A stretch of DNA of 64,000 nt from Cryptomeria japonica (lineage: Eukaryota > Streptophyta > Pinopsida > Cupressales > Cupressaceae): the NCBI RefSeq assembly GCF_030272615.1, contig NC_081406.1, forward strand, positions 248,429,218 to 248,493,217, in the 5' to 3' direction. Positions 10,960 through 22,344 of the stretch are shown piece after piece. The number at the start of each line of letters is the position of its first letter. Position 1 is the first letter of the stretch. A program made the translations under genes and the position numbers. The notes under the pieces were generated by a model, which saw only the letters and a program-made list of their open reading frames with translations, made no database searches and had not been told where the DNA came from.

Positions 10960-12207
10960 TAACACTATCCCCACTTAATGTTCACCTCTAACATACCAAG
11001 CATTCCTCTTAATCTCAAAAATTTGGCCTCTGTCATACTCTTAGTAAATATATCAGCTATTTGTTCTTCACTTGGACAAAAGTGAAGATGGATAGTAGCT
11101 TCTTGGACCAAATCTCAAATGTAGTGTACATCAAGCTCAATGCTTTGTTTTTACATGAAAAACTAGATTGTTGGCAACTTGGATGGTGCTTCGATTATCA
11201 TGATACAAAGTAGTAGCTGAACTTTGGGAAAAGCCAAGCTCAAATAAAATATTTCGAATCCAAACTGCTTTGTTTCTTGACTCTTTTGTTTCTCTATATT
11301 CTTCTTCACATGAAGACATTGATGTAGTTTGTTTTTTGTTGCTCCATGTAATTGGGCCTATGCCAAGCTTAAAAGCATAGCCTCCTATAGATTTTCTATC
11401 ATCTATATCACCTCCCCAATTGGAATCTGTATATCCAACCAAATAAATTGAAGACTTATAGCCATAGTGTAGTGTTCCATGAATGTATCTCAAAATTATC
11501 TTAGTAGCCAACCAATGACTTTCTTTAGGTGCCTGCATAAATCTTGATACTAGATTAACTACAAAGAAAATATATGGTCTAGAATGAGTCAAATAAACCA
11601 AGCTACCAACAAGTTATCTATATAAAGTAGCATCAACTCCTTTAGAATTACATTCTTTAGTAAGCTTGACCCTTGATTGAAAGGGAGTAGCAACTGGCTT
11701 GCATTCAAGCATGTGAAATTTTTCCAAAAGATCCAAAGAATATTTTGATTGTGAAATGAATAATCCATCATTAAGTCTGCAAACTTGTAGTCCAAGAAAA
11801 TAATTGAGTTCTCCCAAATCACTTATATGAAATGCCTTCTTAAGATCATATTTTAAGTCATTGATCAACCCAATATTTGGTCCAACAATAAGTAAATCAT
11901 CTACATAAACTGCAACAATAATAATATCATCTTGAACTTTCTTCACATAAAGATTTGGATTAGATGTACACTTTTTTAACTCATTAAATAGAAAGTACCT
12001 ATCAATCTTCTCACTACATGCTTGTGGTGCATGTTTAAGACCATAAAGTGACTTCTTTAATCTGCAAACATGATTAGGATTTTCTTGATCTACAAAACCT
12101 TGTGGCTGATCCATATATAGTTCTTCATATAAATCTCCATTTAAAAAAACAATTTTAACATCCATTTGATGAATATTTTACCCAAGACTTGTAGCCAAAG
12201 AAAGTAT
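10960..12207 (-). pseudogene. pol: Copia element 1: reverse transcriptase (3' half) and RNase H
   Basis: The minus-strand reading runs from HQMDVKIVFLNGDLYEELY (reverse transcriptase, 12165) through SLYGLKHAPQA and VAVYVDDLLIVG, which holds the YVDD catalytic motif near 11900. It continues into TDSNWGGDIDDRKSIGGYAF and ADIFTK of copia RNase H. A stop lies near 11614 and the C-terminal tail is beyond a stop at 11137. The order RT then RNase H with no integrase downstream is that of Ty1/copia. The upstream part of pol is missing because another LTR begins at 12208, just before the motif that normally precedes the DVK-x-AFLNG block. Not functional. Confidence 0.92.
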
Positions 12208-14810
12208 TGTTAGACACAATGTGCCACTGAGAGGAGGGTGAATCATTGGTTTTCAATCTTTTCCCTTTAACTATCCTATGTGTGTATACCAATTATCAGA
12301 TCTAATAGAAAGAAGACTTACCAGTTAGAGGGGAGACCAACACAAATTCAATCATACATGAAATGGACATCTCATAACACTAGCATATACGAGGAAAACC
12401 CAAGATGGGAAAAAGCTTGGTGAGAAATGCTACTAGAGTCTACTGCTCCATTCCAGCCTCACAATGAATCTCTGATTACAATGTTAGGGCACCAACCCAA
12501 GGAGCACCAATCGTTGATTTAGGGCACCAACCCAAGGAGCACCAACCTGTGAATTAGGGCACCAACCCAAGAATCTACAATCCTTGATTTAGGGAACCAA
12601 CCCAAGGATTGCCAACCCCTGCACTGAGCTCCAACTCAATGATCTTCAATAAACATAATCTATTACAAAATTAGTATAGTTGTTACAAATGAACTTTGTA
12701 ACCCTTCTACAAATCACTCTACTATATCTTCTATCTAGTTCACTATCAATTCTCTACTCACTGTTGTAGCCTTATCTCCTGCTGCAACCTTATCAATTCA
12801 GCCTCTTCTCCTTCTCTATCGATTCTCTCTCTGTCGGTTCTCTTTCTATCAAACTGCTACTATCCACCACCGATCTTGATAACTCAAACAAATATCTACC
12901 ATCTGATTCTTGCCAGTTCTTAGCTTGCCTTCTCTGCAATCTTTTATGACTCTTCTTTGCTGGTTTGGTCACCACCAGTTTACTCCTTTGTCAGACTCAA
13001 TGGCTGACTATCGGTTGCCTCACTATTGCCGATTGAACTCTTCAACCCATTTCACACTCACACACTTAGTCTCTTTTATGGTTCTCATTGAGTACTTGAC
13101 TGATTTTCTCTCTCATGCAGTAGCAACACTCTATCATTCAGCAACCCAAACAATATCTTTGGCTTGCATACTTATAGCTAGATTTTCCCTCCAAGACATG
13201 AGTTTGAACATTGGCATGGTTAGGGTTTCTGCCATGCACTGAATCTGCATCCAATCTAATCTCTGATCATTGTGACATATCAATTCCAATCTGATATCAT
13301 GTCCTTGATCGATGTTCAACACTCAATCAATGATCATCTCCCATCTATCTACCCTATGAAACATGTATTCTCTCTTTAGCCGTCTATAGCATTTTTTTTG
13401 GCCTTTTGTCTGATCGATCACGTGAGTGATGTGGTTTCCTTCACCCTCTTTGATCTACAAGATCAACCTTTATAGGAACTCTGTTGTTTCCTTCATCTCG
13501 AGTTGCAATCCTCTACTTTTCTTCCTTGAGCATCGCAGTCGTCATAAATGTTGGACCAGATGCCAATGACCTCACCGACACATCACACTGACCTATACAC
13601 GCATGCCACTTCACCTCCACGTGGCCCCTTTGTCGACATTCACCTTTGCTAAGTCTTCTATGTTGGTCCAAACAAGATCACTGACCAACCACACAACCAA
13701 GTTCATCTATCGGTTCACAGGCCCTGCCAGTTATACCCTAACTGGTTTGCCTTCAACCTTAAACTTTCCTTCTCTTCTGGTGGAACAGTAAACCCGATAA
13801 TTGGCATATTTTCCAGCATACCTCATGCACATCATCAACATGAGATGGGAGCCATCTACATCTATGCTTTCTCAGCATTACCAGTGGACATACTTATCGG
13901 TAAACACCTTGATGACACCATGTCATCAAACTTCAACTACCTCCATTTGTCTGCATCTATGGTAACACCTTTCTTCACCACTGGACCGATTCTGCTATTA
14001 ACATGTGTGTTTCAAAGTGACAACCATATCCTTCAAACTCTATATTGGCGACTCAACATGTCTACCTGGTTGATCTGGTGCATATCCCTCATCTCATGCA
14101 CCTAAGGAAGCTTAGTGTTTCACCAGTTCATCCGGTGTGAGCCTTCAATCACCTACCTTTAACCTTTTGTCTTATCTCGGAGGACTATGATGCATTCCAT
14201 GCAAAATAGGAGATAAGCTTCACTTACCGATGGGAGTGGATCCTTGTCATCTGCATCCTGCAATGCACTCTTGTGGCTTCCTTGTTTGTGCAACATATCT
14301 TCAAATAGGCACATGTGATCTAGTGTGGGCACATTCACTATCAGTCATCTCTTCACATGGTGTCTACATCTTCATTTGGTGGGAGTCTTGTTTTTCTACA
14401 TCCACACAGCATATTGGTGACCTGTACATCCTTCTCCTCTAGTTTTGATGTGATTTAGGTAACATTCAGTCTCTTCATCACAAACATTAGCTCAAGCACC
14501 TCGCTAATCCTTCTTGTACATTGGTCATATGCTTGCCGGTTGGCAACTACTTACTATCAACACAACTCTTACCAGTTGACATCCTTTCCTTACATGTGAA
14601 AGACTGTACCAATAACCTATCCATTTCATCCACACAAGTCAAACACTAACTTGTGTACCCATGACTCCAGTGGTAATTCCTTTGAATGGCATTCTCTTCC
14701 TTACCGATGACTTGCAACACTAGTTGACTTCAATGACTGCATATCGATAATACTCCTATACTGATTGTCCTTATATATCGGTTGATATCAACGACAACAC
14801 AATGCCAACA
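12208..14810 (-). mobile_element. Very long LTR (about 2.6 kb) of copia element 2
   Basis: Begins TGTTAGACACAATG, with GAGAGGAGGGTGAATCA shortly after, and ends AATGCCAACA followed by ATCTCCCTCTTTGGCATTCA. That last string is the polypurine tract seen at two other LTR edges in this window (17001 and 61488). The beginning also matches those LTRs in the run of G before GTGAAT. It inserted into the reverse transcriptase of copia element 1. Small open frames inside are not credible genes. The length is unusual, since copia LTRs are mostly a few hundred bases to about 1.2 kb. Confidence 0.75.
12484..12640. repeat. Tandem repeats within the long LTR
   Basis: About four diverged copies of a roughly 36-40-bp unit built on TTAGGGCACCAACCCAAGGA. 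Confidence 0.8.
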
Positions 14811-14913
14811 ATCTCCCTCTTTGGCATTCATGTCAACACATGTAGTATATGGCATACTACATGATCTTTCTCCCCTTTTGTATAATCCATGGATTCTCAC
14901 ACATGTAGTATGG
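14811..14913 (-). mobile_element. Polypurine tract and stub of the copia element 2 interior
   Basis: ATCTCCCTCTTTGGCATTCATG follows the LTR; on the element strand this is the polypurine tract. Only about 100 bp of interior remain before homology to unit A begins. The rest of element 2 is not seen elsewhere in the window. Confidence 0.6.
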
Positions 14914-15860
14914 GTATGTGGAGGATCATGGTGTGCCAAAACAGGCCCTTAAGTGGCAATGAAATTTCAGACAATCAGAGTTATGCAACTTGACATTAAA
15001 ATTTGAATAAGTTGTGAACATTATTTTTAAAATATGTAAGAAGAGAATCTATAGAAAATTGAATGTATTTTCTAAGCTACTAGTTTTTTTTTGAAAAAAA
15101 AATCCTATTTGATGAAAATTTCAACTTTCAATGCAGTGGTACTAAAATTTCAAGGAAAAGATAAGAAGTAGATGTATGTCTGACCACCATAATCACAATC
15201 AAATCATAATATTTTTTTATAATATAATTATTAGACTTATGTCCAGATGTGACACATTACTTTATAATTTTTATAAAGTAAATAATTATTTATGAATTTT
15301 TTACTACAGCTTTTCAGAAATTTAGAAACTCCTACGTCTAACCACCTTAACTTCGTCAAAACCTTATGATTTTTATTTTTTTTTAAATTTCCCTATAGTA
15401 GACAAAGCATAGGATATGATGCATGTTTTGGATTCAAAAAATGTTATACCATTTGAAAGTTATGAGTGTTTTTCAATCAGTCTATCAATCAGGACTATTG
15501 TCAGAATTCAATTAGAAATAAAATAATAATAATTTATTAAAGTCAAAATAAGACAAGCCTTATATTGTTGGAAAGCTGAGAACGTCCCTAAAAAACTCTT
15601 TTCATTTTATAAATTTTGGCTACAAAAAAAGTCGTTTGCCACCACTGTAAAGTCTGGAAAATCAAGGGTTACTCAAAAACACGTTTTTTTCAGTTGACTT
15701 TCCAGCTTGTCACTTCCAAGCCAAATCCCAAAGCATTCCCAAGCCAAAATTTGAAATTTGAAAATTGTACAAAAAAATAGGATATCCGATAAAATCGAAT
15801 ATCTAATTTTAATAAGTAAATTCAATAACTAAATTTGCACATAATTAATCTATTGTTTAT
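14914..15860. mobile_element. Unit A copy 1, left arm
   Basis: AT-rich, non-coding DNA that aligns along its length with 54489-55452 (shared strings include GGATCATGG, TTGAATAAGTTGTGAACAT and CTTATATTGTTGGAAAG). The left edge of identity is near GTATGTG-x-AGGATCATGG in both copies, with unrelated sequence further left (a copia interior here, a gypsy RNase H there). That pattern marks the end of a mobile or duplicated unit. Near its right end are GATATCCGATAAAATCG-type strings that recur in reverse complement beyond the CT tract. The arm is split from the rest of the unit by the insertion at 15861. Confidence 0.75.
15856..15860. repeat. Target-site duplication TTTAT, left
   Basis: TTTAT precedes TGATGAATAC at 15861 and follows CCAACA at 23517-23521. 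The empty site with a single TTTAT is visible in unit A copy 2 at about 55447-55451. Confidence 0.92.
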
Positions 15861-17000
15861 TGATGAATACTAAGAGGGGGGGTGAATTAGTATACCAAAA
15901 AATACTGAACTTAAACTCTTAAATAGTTTAGCAGTTAACCGGTATAATATATTTACTAACAAACCAGTTAAGACAAATGCAAACCAAATAGAAAATAAAG
16001 CATTCACCCACAAGAGCACAATCAGCATAACACAAGAGGTTTTGACGTAGAAACCCAAATGGGAAAAACCACGGTGAGCAGAAACTCACAAGTAACTATC
16101 TGTAGAATAGAAACTAGACCGGTTAAGGTCATACAATGTTCTTCACCAAAATAGATCCTGTTAGGAATCTAGATCTCTGTTAGGAGATAAGTCTTGTTAA
16201 AGACTACCTTGTGAGAGGATTTCAGATTCATAGTTGTGAACCACCTTGTTAAAGGATTTACAAAGGCTTTGCTGGGCCTACCCAGTTAAGGGTTTCAGAC
16301 TTGTCAAAGATATGAGTGATCAACAAGTAGATAATCTAGATACTAGCGTAGTATGCTTGGTTGGATCCTTGATAGCTCATTGTTAATGCACATTTAGCAT
16401 TACTTCAGTCTTCAATATCTCCACACTCTGTTTCTTCTCATAGACCTAATCTTCTCTTCTATATTCGCACATACAAAACCCTCATCAACTAAAACCCTAG
16501 ACATGATGTCCTTATAAAGGAATCTGATTTCATATTGGTCCAATAGGATTACATTGCAAGTTCCTAGGTTTAGTGCATCTAGACACATTTGGTAACACAA
16601 CACAAAATCACCGCCAAAGTGTCGATGGATGATAACTCATTATAGAAATACTAGTTGGTAACTCATCATAGAGTAATACCAGTTCATTACCGATTACCGA
16701 TTCATACATTTTACCAATTACCGGTTGTCACAGTGAAGACTGGAAAAATGTTAATTACCACTTTGTTCCTTTGTACCGCTTTGGGATCCTCGAACCACTT
16801 AAGGTCTTCATACCGCTTTGGGTCTTTAGTCAGTTTGTGACCAGTAAACACCTTCTACAAAACACCGATAGTCTAAAGACTATAATACATAATACCGGTT
16901 GGAACAATTACCGATTGAGCATAACTCATACATAAGGAAGTGATCATAAAACAAGTGTGTGTCCATTAATGACAATCACAACATCATCAAAATGAAAACA
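15861..17000 (-). repeat. 3' LTR of the non-autonomous copia (left, 1,140 bp)
   Basis: TGATGAATAC to AATGAAAACA. Aligns throughout with 22345-23516. Contains several ACCGGT/ACCGGTT strings and a start block AAGAGGGGGGGTGAATTAG shared in form with the LTR at 60433. Confidence 0.95.
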
Positions 17001-17020
17001 ATCTCCCCCTTTGGCATTGA
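17001..17020 (-). other. Polypurine tract of the non-autonomous copia
   Basis: ATCTCCCCCTTTGGCATTGA on the plus strand, directly after the LTR. The same string occurs at 61488, next to the LTR of the pol-bearing copia. Confidence 0.85.
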
Positions 17021-17269
17021 TGGCAACACTTAGGAAAATTTTGACATCTAAGTGTTTTACAACAAAAATATGCCATAATCAAAATTACTCCCCCTAAGTG
17101 TATACACTATCCCTTTTTGCAGAAAATACAATGTATACTACTCCCTTAAAAAAATAACAAGAAAGTATACATAACATTCACCAAAATTTTAGATACTACT
17201 CCCCCTTTGCCAACAATGACAAAGTACTACAGATTAACCCCTATTTCTCATTATCATTAAAATAAATAA

Positions 17270-20200
17270 GTGTTTATGACAATCATGAGTGAAACTTATC
17301 AAAAACTGATTTAAAATCCTGCATAAAAGTCTTCATGGATAATGACCATGACTCAAGTAATGAGTTAGCCACCTCACTTTTTGTCTGCATCTGTGATACC
17401 TATTCTTCCATGGCATCAATTGTACTCATCTCTTGAGTTACCGTTAAAGCTTCTAGATTGAGAAAGCACTTCTGAAGAATTTGCAGTCTAGGTAATAAAA
17501 CCAGTTGAAGTTCCTACAAATCTCTTGTCTTGTTGCTAATCTCCAGCTCTATCCTAGCAGACTGAAGTTGATACTGGTGAATAGTTTTCCCATATGTGGT
17601 GAAAGAATCATACGGGGTCTTAAAGTTTCTTATGTATGCCTGCAAATCAGATTGCAGTTTATCCTTTTGTACAAGAACATCATCACAAAATATATGGGGT
17701 TGGCTTATTTTTCTCAGCAGTAGTTTTCCCTCATCCATAGCATCTCTAATATCCTTCTGCTCTTTCTGAAGTTGAGACTGGAGCTCATTCAGTTTCTTTA
17801 CTAAGGTAGTGTTAAGTGCCTTTTGATGCTTCTTCTATGCATTAGCTTCAACAACTTCCTCCAGGCATTGTACCTGGTCCTCTACCACTGTACATAGAAG
17901 TTTCAGTTTGGCCAGAGAGGAATCGGTACCAGGGAGGTTGGTACCTAGGATCAAACTGGTAAGGGTGTCAATTGCAGTGTGAATGACATCCTGCTCCTTT
18001 TTCCTTCTCAATGCTTCCAATCTTTCCTATGCTAGCTTTATGCCTTGCAGCAGCTCCAATTCATCTGTAGATTGGAGGTCAAGAGGACTGGTGATGTCGG
18101 TCGGTTTGGCTTGACCACCGGTTGCCTTTGGAGTCTCCGGTTGTTTGCTCTTTTCTGCTTCCTTCTTCTCTTCTGCTCTTTTCTTTTCCTCTTATTTCTC
18201 CCTTTGTTCCGCTTCATGCTTTTTCTTCTCTTCCTCCTTTCTTTCTCCTTCTTTTTGCTTCTCCTCTTCTTGTTTCTTCTTCTCCTCATCTTTCTACTTC
18301 TCCTCTTCTTTCTTTTCCTCCTCTGCTTTCCTCTTCTCCTCTTCTTTCCTCTTCTCCTCTTCTTTTCTCTTGTCCTCTTCTTTCCTCTTGTCCTCTTCTT
18401 TTCTCTTTTCTTCTTCTTGTTTCCTCTTCTCTTCCTCTTATTTTTTCTTTTCCTCCGTTTTCCTTTTCTCTTCCTCTTTCTCTGCTTTCTCTTTGTTTGC
18501 CTTTTCCTTTTCTAGCTTCTACTTGTCTACTTTTTCTTTGTCCAATTTCTCCTTGTCTACTTTTTCTTTATCAGCCTTTTCCTTTTTAGCATCTGGAGTG
18601 ACATCTTCAACATCCAAGGCATCAACATCAATGGTGTCCACCTTTTCTGTAGTTGGTTCTCCTTCATCATCAAATGCCTCATCTAGTTTTTCTAGTTTTC
18701 GGTTCCTGTTCGGCTTTCTTATTGGCCTCAGACACTTGATGCAACCAGACAGCAGCTTTGGTATGTAGATGAGTGTCCTTCTCTACTTTAGAGGTTTTAC
18801 CTTCTAGCAGCCTGAGTCTTCTTCTTCTCATGAAGAAGAGACCTTTGTGCGTGTCCATAATCTGAAATAATTCAGAATTGGAGGCATCAAGAAAGTACTG
18901 AGCAAAAACTTTCTCCCTCATTTCCTATTCTTTTTCTATGGCAATGCGTCATTTTTTGTCCAAAGAATTATATAAAGAATCAGGTGCCTCAGATCTAATT
19001 TCTGATGGTGATCGATCATTCTTACACAAATAATTAATGACTTCTCGCTCTGTTTCCTCTTTCTCACTATTGGTAAAATCATCAAAACACTCCTTCAGAT
19101 CACTAAGCAATTTTATTTTTATATTCTTGATAGTCCTTTGACAATGTGTCATTGGCTTATAAGAAGAGACATCAATATTTATCGGTGTTGATGATGCAGG
19201 TGCATTGCTAGTAGCTTTTGTCTTCTTCCTTGTTTTCCTTGTCTTCTTAGGCTGGATATTTGATTTTGTATCTTTAGATTCCAGTGAGTTGCTCTTGGTC
19301 TTCTACTTCCTTTCAAATACTTTAGCGGGTGCAACTTCCAGTTTCTTCTTGGCAGGTGACCACTTGGTCACTTTAGGGCTGGCTGAGGTAACCGATGCCG
19401 ATGCCGCTAGCACTACCTTTCCCTTTTTCACAGAAGGCTCTTCAACCGGTGTTACCCTTTCCAAGTAGGTGTCGGTTCTCTTTTTCTTTGGATTTAAACA
19501 AGAGGCAATCAAGGTAGAGGCATGCCCATCCAACATGTCGTACATTACCTCATAACCCATAGGTTCTACTTCTTCCTGCCTAGGCTCTACTGCTTCCATT
19601 ACACACTCATCTACTCTAATGGTAAAGTAGATGTCCTCTTCATATTTCTTAACAATATTGCCAGATATCCTCATCCTCTGGCTCATCTTCCACTTGAATT
19701 CATCAAAGTATTTATTCAAGACTTCTGGATATCCAGTTCCCACCGCTTGGAGACTTTCCCTGATTTGTTTGGTGACTGGTTGGTCAACAGACCATTGAAT
19801 ATCACCGACTCCCAAGAAATAGCCTTGAAAGTAGAAAAATAGACCCACCAAAAGTTGTCCAAATTTGAATCTAAGGGCATTGTCTTGTTTGATGGACTTC
19901 AAGTTCAGTAGAAGTTGCTTCTGCAAACAGGTGCATAGATCAAATGAGGCATCCTCCATGATCATTCTATAAGCGGCATTAACCATAGTAGTAGAGATAG
20001 AGTTTAACCTGCTAGCATAAAACATCTAGTATCCAATCACCATGCAAGCATACTTGACCAACTCATCTTTGATGGTGTTGACTATCATTCCCCATTGGTC
20101 ACTCACAAATTTGGTGAGCTTAGTCATTTCTATTTTGATGACCTTCCTTAGGGCTGGCACCTCACCAATGTTGCTGAAACCGGTGATGGCATGAATTGCT

Positions 20201-20562
20201 TTATGCGTAATGTCATGCGTCCTCTCAAGATACATCTTGTCGCCATGCACTTTGCTCAGGATGATGCAGATGTGGTCTTCCGTGAACTCTTCAAAAAAGT
20301 AAACCGCATTGTGAAGTTTCTTGCTCTCCAGAATGTTGTATTCCGTTTTGATCTTCTTGTCATCCCCACAAAATAGACTTAGCTGGGAATGAATCACTAA
20401 GGATCCTAGGTCTTCCAGTTTGCAGTCAATGTACCCTAAAATATCTCCTTCGACAATGACTTCGGTAGGTATTTCGGACAGGGTATTGTATTTCATTTTT
20501 CTTTGAATGAATTTAGCTAAGTCCATAGGTGCACTAGAACTGGAGTGTGATGTAGAAGCCAT
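17270..20562 (-). pseudogene. Long ORF of unknown function in place of pol
   Basis: The start is the ATG at 20562 (MASTSHSSSSAPMDLAKF). The reading stays in a single frame to about 18680, interrupted by stops at 20026, 19303 and 18949, then shifts once in the CTT-rich tract and continues to about 17270. From the N-terminus: a folded-looking domain of about 420 residues with CLQKQLLLNLKSIKQDNALR and RFKFGQLLVGLFFYF; a Lys/Pro/Ser-rich segment (SPAKKKLEVAPAKVF); a highly charged Lys/Glu/Arg tract encoded by 18120-18590; and a helical tail with coiled-coil character (KLQSDLQAYIRNFKTPYDS). I do not recognise the family. It shares strand and position with pol, so it is probably expressed from the element's own transcript or from a start in the preceding spacer. 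It might be structural or gag-like. Confidence 0.7.
18120..18590 (-). repeat. Low-complexity CTT/CTC tract encoding a Lys/Glu-rich segment
   Basis: On the plus strand this is nearly pure pyrimidine made of CTTCTCCTCTTCTTT-type repeats. On the minus strand it encodes long runs of K, E and R, as in an extended single alpha helix or coiled coil. Plus-strand reading frames here (Ser/Phe/Leu-rich) are artefacts of composition. Confidence 0.85.
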
Positions 20563-21013
20563 GATTTAATTGATAAACAAAAATTTTGATAAATACCTTC
20601 ACAATTTTGAAATTTAGGGTTTAACAAATGCAGCTCACACCACACCACTTCGATTGTTTGATTACCACTTGGTGTTCTTCACTTGATTGATTGTAAATAT
20701 CTCTGGATACTTTTGCAAGATTTGAAATCTCTTTAAATCGCAAGTTGAATCACCTTTTGTCACTCTGCTCTTGAAAAATTCTTTGCTTGAAAACTGATAA
20801 GTGAAAATGACTTTGAAAATTCTTTTTAAACGAATTCTTTACCGACCATAATAAATGCTCCACTGCTAGGGCATAAACCCTAATTTTACTTTTTACCGCT
20901 TCACAATCTTCTGTCAATTGACAAGTAATGTATACCCGTTAAGGTCTTTTACCGATACAGACTGAGGGTTCAAAACATTTCACCGATTTGTTCCCCCTAA
21001 GCTTTTCTGAAGC
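20563..21013 (-). other. Spacer between gag and the extra ORF
   Basis: Non-coding. It contains CCCTAATTTTACTTTTTACCG and ACCGAT/ACCGGT-type strings similar to the LTRs, and GTTCCCCCTAAGC, a pyrimidine run resembling a second polypurine tract on the element strand. It might hold a promoter or splice acceptor for the downstream ORF (inference). Confidence 0.4.
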
Positions 21014-22326
21014 TCAGTTTGTCGGTTTAGAGACTTCCACACTAGGTACGAAAACCAGTTCATCTTGTGACATTTCTTCAAGTTTCTTTTTCCATGTTTT
21101 ATTCATTCCTTCTTGAACGGTTTCAACATCAATCTTCTCTTCTGGAGTGATCGGTATATCATCTGATAGGTTCTTTCTCATTTTGTAGGTTTTGGCAGGC
21201 TGTTCCAGTTTGTTGCTATGATAGCATACCCTTCCAGGTGTTCTCCATGGTCCATTGTTCATTCTACCATTCTTCCTCCTACATGTTGCAGCAGTGTGAC
21301 CACTACCATGGTAGATCAAATAGGTTTCTCTCCAACCGGTTGCCGCTTGATAGCCACCACCACCTGACTGATGGTCATAGGTATTATACCGGTTTGGATT
21401 TCGATTCACAGAGGATTCAGGAAAAACTCATTGAGTCCTTTGAGGATATCTCCCAGTGTTGTGCATAATAGACCTACATTCAAATTCTCTATGCCCAAAC
21501 TTGTTGCATGCATAACAGTTTCCATTGAATCTATTGGATCTAGGCTTATTGTTTAGAAAATAAGGAAAATTATTGTAGGCCTTATTTCTACACACATTAG
21601 CAATATGTCCTTCCTTGAGACAATTAAAGCAAATAGGTTTAAAATTTTTCTTACCTTTATCCTTTGATATCGGATTCTTCTTTGATGCTCCATCTTTTGT
21701 TCCAGAGGTCTCACCTTCCTCATAACCAGAAAAACCAAGTCCAGTTGTATTCTTTACTGGTTTTGTTGATTCAAGCTTTTGTTCTAGCTTAATAGTACTC
21801 TTATTGAATTTGGCAAGTATTTCCTTTGACTCAGTGAGTTCCTTGGAAATAGCAGCATTGGATTCCTTCAAGGTTGCATTCTCAGAAATAGCCATGTTTA
21901 GTTCACCTTGCATTTCTTCTTTTTCCACTTTACTCTCTTGGAGATGAGCGGTAAGGGCACTAATTTCTTGCTTCAGCTTGGAGATCTCATGATCTTTGTC
22001 TTTTACCAGGTCTTCAGCTTTCCTCCAGTTCTCAAGCTCTTGACACATTCTGATAGTCATTCCTTCTAGTTCCCTTCTTAGGTTGGCATTAGATTCATTT
22101 AGTTTTTCAACTTCTTCAACTAGGGCTTCCATGTCTACTTCATCAAAAGAACTATTTTCAGTAAGCTACATTAGTTTCTCATCATGCTCTCTTCTTTTTG
22201 CCAGTGAGGCCTTATATTTGAGTTTCAGTTCATCAAAGGCTTTCTCAGTCTGAGTGAGACAATGAGTAAGTTCCCTCACAGTGTATTCCCCAATATCTCC
22301 TTCCAAGTGGTTAAACTTATAGAAAG
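21014..22326 (-). pseudogene. gag: gag fragment: coiled coil plus zinc knuckles
   Basis: Minus-strand reading in one frame with a stop at 21428. The N-terminal half (to about residue 135 from the methionine at 22132) is a Leu/Glu/Lys heptad-rich coiled coil. It is followed by CFNCLKEGHIANVC and CYACNKFGHREFEC, two CX2CX4HX4C zinc knuckles that bind RNA in nucleocapsid. Past the stop come two decayed knuckles, YLIYHGSGHTAATC and CYHSNKLEQPAKTY, so four may have existed. The coding pattern extends upstream almost to the primer site without the usual large capsid domain of copia gag, so the N-terminal capsid part appears lost or replaced. It would package the element RNA if expressed in an intact relative. 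Confidence 0.85.
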
Positions 22327-22344
22327 GTTGGCTCTGATAACAAT
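22326..22344 (-). other. Primer-binding site (initiator-Met tRNA type)
   Basis: The element strand reads ATTGTTATCAGAGCCAACC directly after the 5' LTR, close to the TGGTATCAGAGC primer site typical of plant copia elements primed by initiator-methionine tRNA. Confidence 0.8.

Noticed and set aside
12793-14442. Several frames of 60-110 codons inside the 2.6-kb LTR
   Set aside because: No family resemblance, no consistent frame, and located within LTR DNA.
18045-18768. Ser/Phe/Leu-rich open frames on the plus strand of up to 207 codons
   Set aside because: Shadow of the Lys/Glu-rich minus-strand coding tract; composition artefact of a CTT/CTC repeat.
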